NCBI GenBank assembly: GCA_013397075.1 | Contig: VWZS01008197.1 | Coordinates: 930,001 to 994,000 of the forward strand | Reading direction: 5' to 3' | DNA from: Rhabdornis inornatus | Lineage: Eukaryota > Chordata > Aves > Passeriformes > Rhabdornithidae | Length of the DNA: 64,000 nucleotides | Part shown: positions 61,001-64,000 of the stretch, piece by piece | How positions within the stretch are numbered: position 1 is the stretch's first letter | Layout of the letters: every line of letters starts with the position of its first letter | The notes under the pieces: model-generated | Databases searched by the model: none | Told to the model about the DNA's origin: nothing | Seen by the model: the letters and a program-made list of their open reading frames with translations, nothing else | Position numbers and translations under genes: made by a program

Positions 61001-64000
61001 CATTAGTGGAAAATGCTGTCCAAGTATAATCCCATGGGAGAGGAGGACAATGGAGCTTTGTTAGGAGCTATGTGCACAGCCAGCACCCCAGCCACTGCTG
61101 AGTGCAGGCACAATTACCTGATGGCCTTGCTCTGGACATGCAACCATACTGTCAGGGACCTTTTAAATTCCCTTCCTATTCTTATTTTGCCTTCCTGAAT
61201 TTTCAGAGAAGGATACAATTCAGCCATCAGCACTGAATAGCTGCTCTGCAGAAGGAGTGAGCCAAATTATGGACTGCAATCTGATGCTGTTGCAGCGATT
61301 AGCACCTGATCCTCGTGTAGCCCTATTAAAACTTCCTAATGTAGTAAGCATGAGTAAGCATATCATTATCCAATCCTGGCTGAACATGCACCCTTCACAT
61401 CTGATGGCATCTCTCATTTAGTACAAATGAATGCTTCGTCCTGTACATTAAATATGAGGCGAGGGAGGGAGGAAGAAGGACAGTAAATGGTCTTCCCCAT
61501 GGTAGGATGAAGAGAATGGTTGGATCACAGCCTCTTCATGCTGTGGTAAAGTACTTTGTAAATAATATAGGAGCTAAAGTATACTACAGGAAATTGAGGA
61601 CTTAAAAATGAAAATGGACCTCCTGAATAGATGCACATTACAGTAAGCACTGACTGTCAAATTTGAGACAAGGTATGTCATGACTGCCTTTGTGCTTTCA
61701 CTGTTTCACGACTCAGTGAAAGATTCCAGCAACACTGGAATTCATTCAATGTATTATAATGGAGTTTTTTCCTGCAAAATTGTGAAAGCAAGTAGACTGA
61801 TGCCTTGCCTACATCAAGGGGGAATTTCTGATGTGACAGGGCTCTTTACATCCAGGATGATAAACCTGTTCGGAGAGGTACTGAGCTTTGGAAATAGGCA
61901 CAAGGGAAACTGACCCCACCATTTTCAGTTCTATGACAGGTTATTAGTCTGAAAATATAGATAGCAAAGTCCATCTCTGTAAAATCTGACAATTTATGAA
62001 ACCTGTGGGTTTGGGATTTTGGGGTTCTTTTTGTTTGGTTCATTGGGCTTTGGCTTTTTGCATTCTTAAACTTGTTTGGGAATTTCTTAGCCAAAAAAAC
62101 TGCTTTGATCCCAATGCCTTTAACCCTCTTCTCTGTTTAACTCCCCTGCTAATCAATACTAAGCTGGTTTCCAATTAACTTTCTGGAGCTACAGAAGTAT
62201 TTTGAAACCATGGTACCTGTGGTGGTACCAAGGACACAGAATTTAAAACTAGACTTAAAAGATTTAACAAAAAAAGATGTTTCAAGGAAGAAACAAAACC
62301 ACTAACCGTATAATGCCCTTCTCTCCTGGGCAGAACTTTCACACCACAACACTGCCCAGTTTACCTTCCATTCTGACATTCTGTAAGTATTAAAACATAC
62401 CCGTGCATAATAATACAGAAATATTTTAATAAAGAAAACAATTTAGAAGCTGAGTGAAGAGAACCACTTAAATACCTATATTGCATTTTTTTCTACAGTT
62501 CCTTTATATTTGAGAAAGGGCGCTATACTTGAAAAATGATTTGTAAGGGTTTTTGAATGTCTTTAGCCTCAGTTCAAGGAAGAATATATCTATATTTGTA
62601 GTTTCTTAACTGATAAACTTTCTCTCACCTGTGATCTAATAGAATAAGGAAAACATACCTAAAAATACTATTTAATTTTTTTCTATATTGTGGTCAAAGA
62701 AGCCCTTTCTATGTCATATTATATATTTTTAGCATCTGTTTTTGATGCCTGAAAGTTTTTCTTTCTCCAATGTCTCTCTCTTCCCTTACTCTCTCCTAAT
62801 GCTTGAAATTACACATTGACAATAATTCATCTTGATGTCCATTTTAAAAGCAACAGATCCTTTTTTTCTTTTTTGGCTTCGTAAAACAAAGTTTGATGAA
62901 AAGGAGTAAAAAAAAACAGTTTTGAAACTACAGAATAAACACCTGGTGCACACAATAAATACCTCTCTTGTGTGTAGGAAAATGGGAGAGACCAACTGGA
63001 ATGGTTTCAAAAGGCCACCACATGAATAAAGGTGTCATCAAGAAACAGCAAATCACTTTGAGCACATTACGGGAATACTTCACCTTTCTCAGAAACACTA
63101 AACATAGACCATTTTCAAGAACGTCACCAGAACTTGTTGTTAATCTTAATTATGTGCCTTAGCCTATTTGCTAGGGAGATGGTGCCTTCAGAAATGTTTG
63201 CAGCTGATGGCAATCACCAAACAGGAACCCCTTGCATATGAATGCTGTGTGGCCTTGTTGTGTGCTCTGATACTTTCAGTGGGAGATTAGTCTTTATTTT
63301 CAAATAATCTCAAGAAATCTGTTATTGCTGTTATTACATACACTTGCTGACTGCATGACAGCATAAAAATTGCATGGGAGTTTTATGGTATGCTGTGGAA
63401 GAAAACATAAAATTCAGCACAATGGATGAACAGTGTGTGTATCCTATTACTTTGGTATGCAATTAGTAGAAAACTTTGTGCTGTGTGTTTGATTTAGTGG
63501 GTTGTAATGCTTTGCAGTAGATAACTGGCTCATGAAGCCTTCTCCATGAAGTCCTGCCAGAAGTAGGTGCAGTGGTGAATCTCACTTTTGTCAATGAAAC
63601 CTATTTAGGAGGAAAGATTTGTGTTAAACTGCTTTGTGCTTGTAGCCCTTCTCAAAACTGCAACCAGGTTTCTCTCATTACCTGCTTTACACATTAGAGT
63701 AGCTGTTGCTATCATAACCCCCCATTCCTGCCCCTTCCTCTCTGCTGTCTATTGTCTTGTTTCCACACTCCTCCCTGCTTTATAATCGCTCACTCACACT
63801 CATTTATCACTGGCTTACTCTGTCCTGCCTACACTATCTCCCATTTTTGTCATGGTGCACTGGTACATTACAAATACAATTAAACCTTTTACGATACCAC
63901 AGCTTTTGGCTAATGCATCCCAGCTTCAAGGTTGAAAGATTCCTGATATTACCACTGATATCAGTTCTTCCCCATTTATCGGCAGTGTCCGGACTAATGC
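58059..64000. other. Intergenic region to window end
   Basis: The region is A+T-rich single-copy DNA with no recognised exon, RNA gene, CRISPR-like array or transposon. Open frames do not exceed 84 codons and match nothing known. The last 350 bases are slightly more C/T-rich on the + strand. Confidence 0.65.

Noticed and set aside
62209..62229. Two nearby GGTACC palindromes forming a small inverted repeat
   Set aside because: Short stem and no context; likely chance.
1..64000. tRNA, rRNA, CRISPR or prokaryotic operon structure
   Set aside because: None was seen. The splicing signals, CR1 repeats and ROBO2 exons show vertebrate nuclear DNA.

Overview
The window is vertebrate nuclear DNA, almost certainly from a bird. 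It is A+T-rich and sparsely coding, its exons have ordinary GT-AG introns, and it carries 5'-truncated CR1 LINE copies, one with the typical avian 3' tail (ATTCTGTGA-like). There are two assembly gaps (13318-13466 and 57934-58003). The species cannot be fixed from the sequence. T/G-rich low-complexity tracts and a probable endogenous-retrovirus LTR would fit a songbird, but do not prove it.

The only gene recognised is ROBO2, the Slit receptor of axon guidance, on the + strand. The window holds its last four coding exons (9208-9390, 14097-14267, 20699-20962, 25352-25552) and the final exon (from 26559), which supplies the last two bases of the stop codon and a 3' UTR of about 2.85 kb ending near an AATAAA at 29388-29393. 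Together the exons encode the last 273 residues, all cytoplasmic. They include the CC3 polyproline motif (DLPPPPDPPP) that binds srGAP SH3 domains in Robo receptors. All four coding exons are symmetric phase-1 exons, so any can be skipped in frame. The stop codon is split by the last intron (T|AG) and followed at once by a second TAG.

Layout: 1-9207 is intron upstream of the first visible exon, with a CR1 copy at 5923-6480 and an 81-bp duplicated unit just before the exon. 9391-25351 holds three large introns of 4.7, 6.4 and 4.4 kb. 25553-26558 is the short last intron. 26561 to about 29410 is the 3' UTR, with an 8mer miR-218 seed match. From about 29.4 kb to the end no exon of any gene could be recognised. 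That stretch holds two more CR1 fragments, a probable solo LTR, microsatellites and A+T-rich single-copy DNA. This fits the gene-poor interval that in mammals separates ROBO2 from the convergent ROBO1.

No new gene system was found. The most useful observations concern how the ROBO2 tail is built: skippable exons, the position of CC3, a triple tandem splice acceptor, the split double stop and the miR-218 sites.
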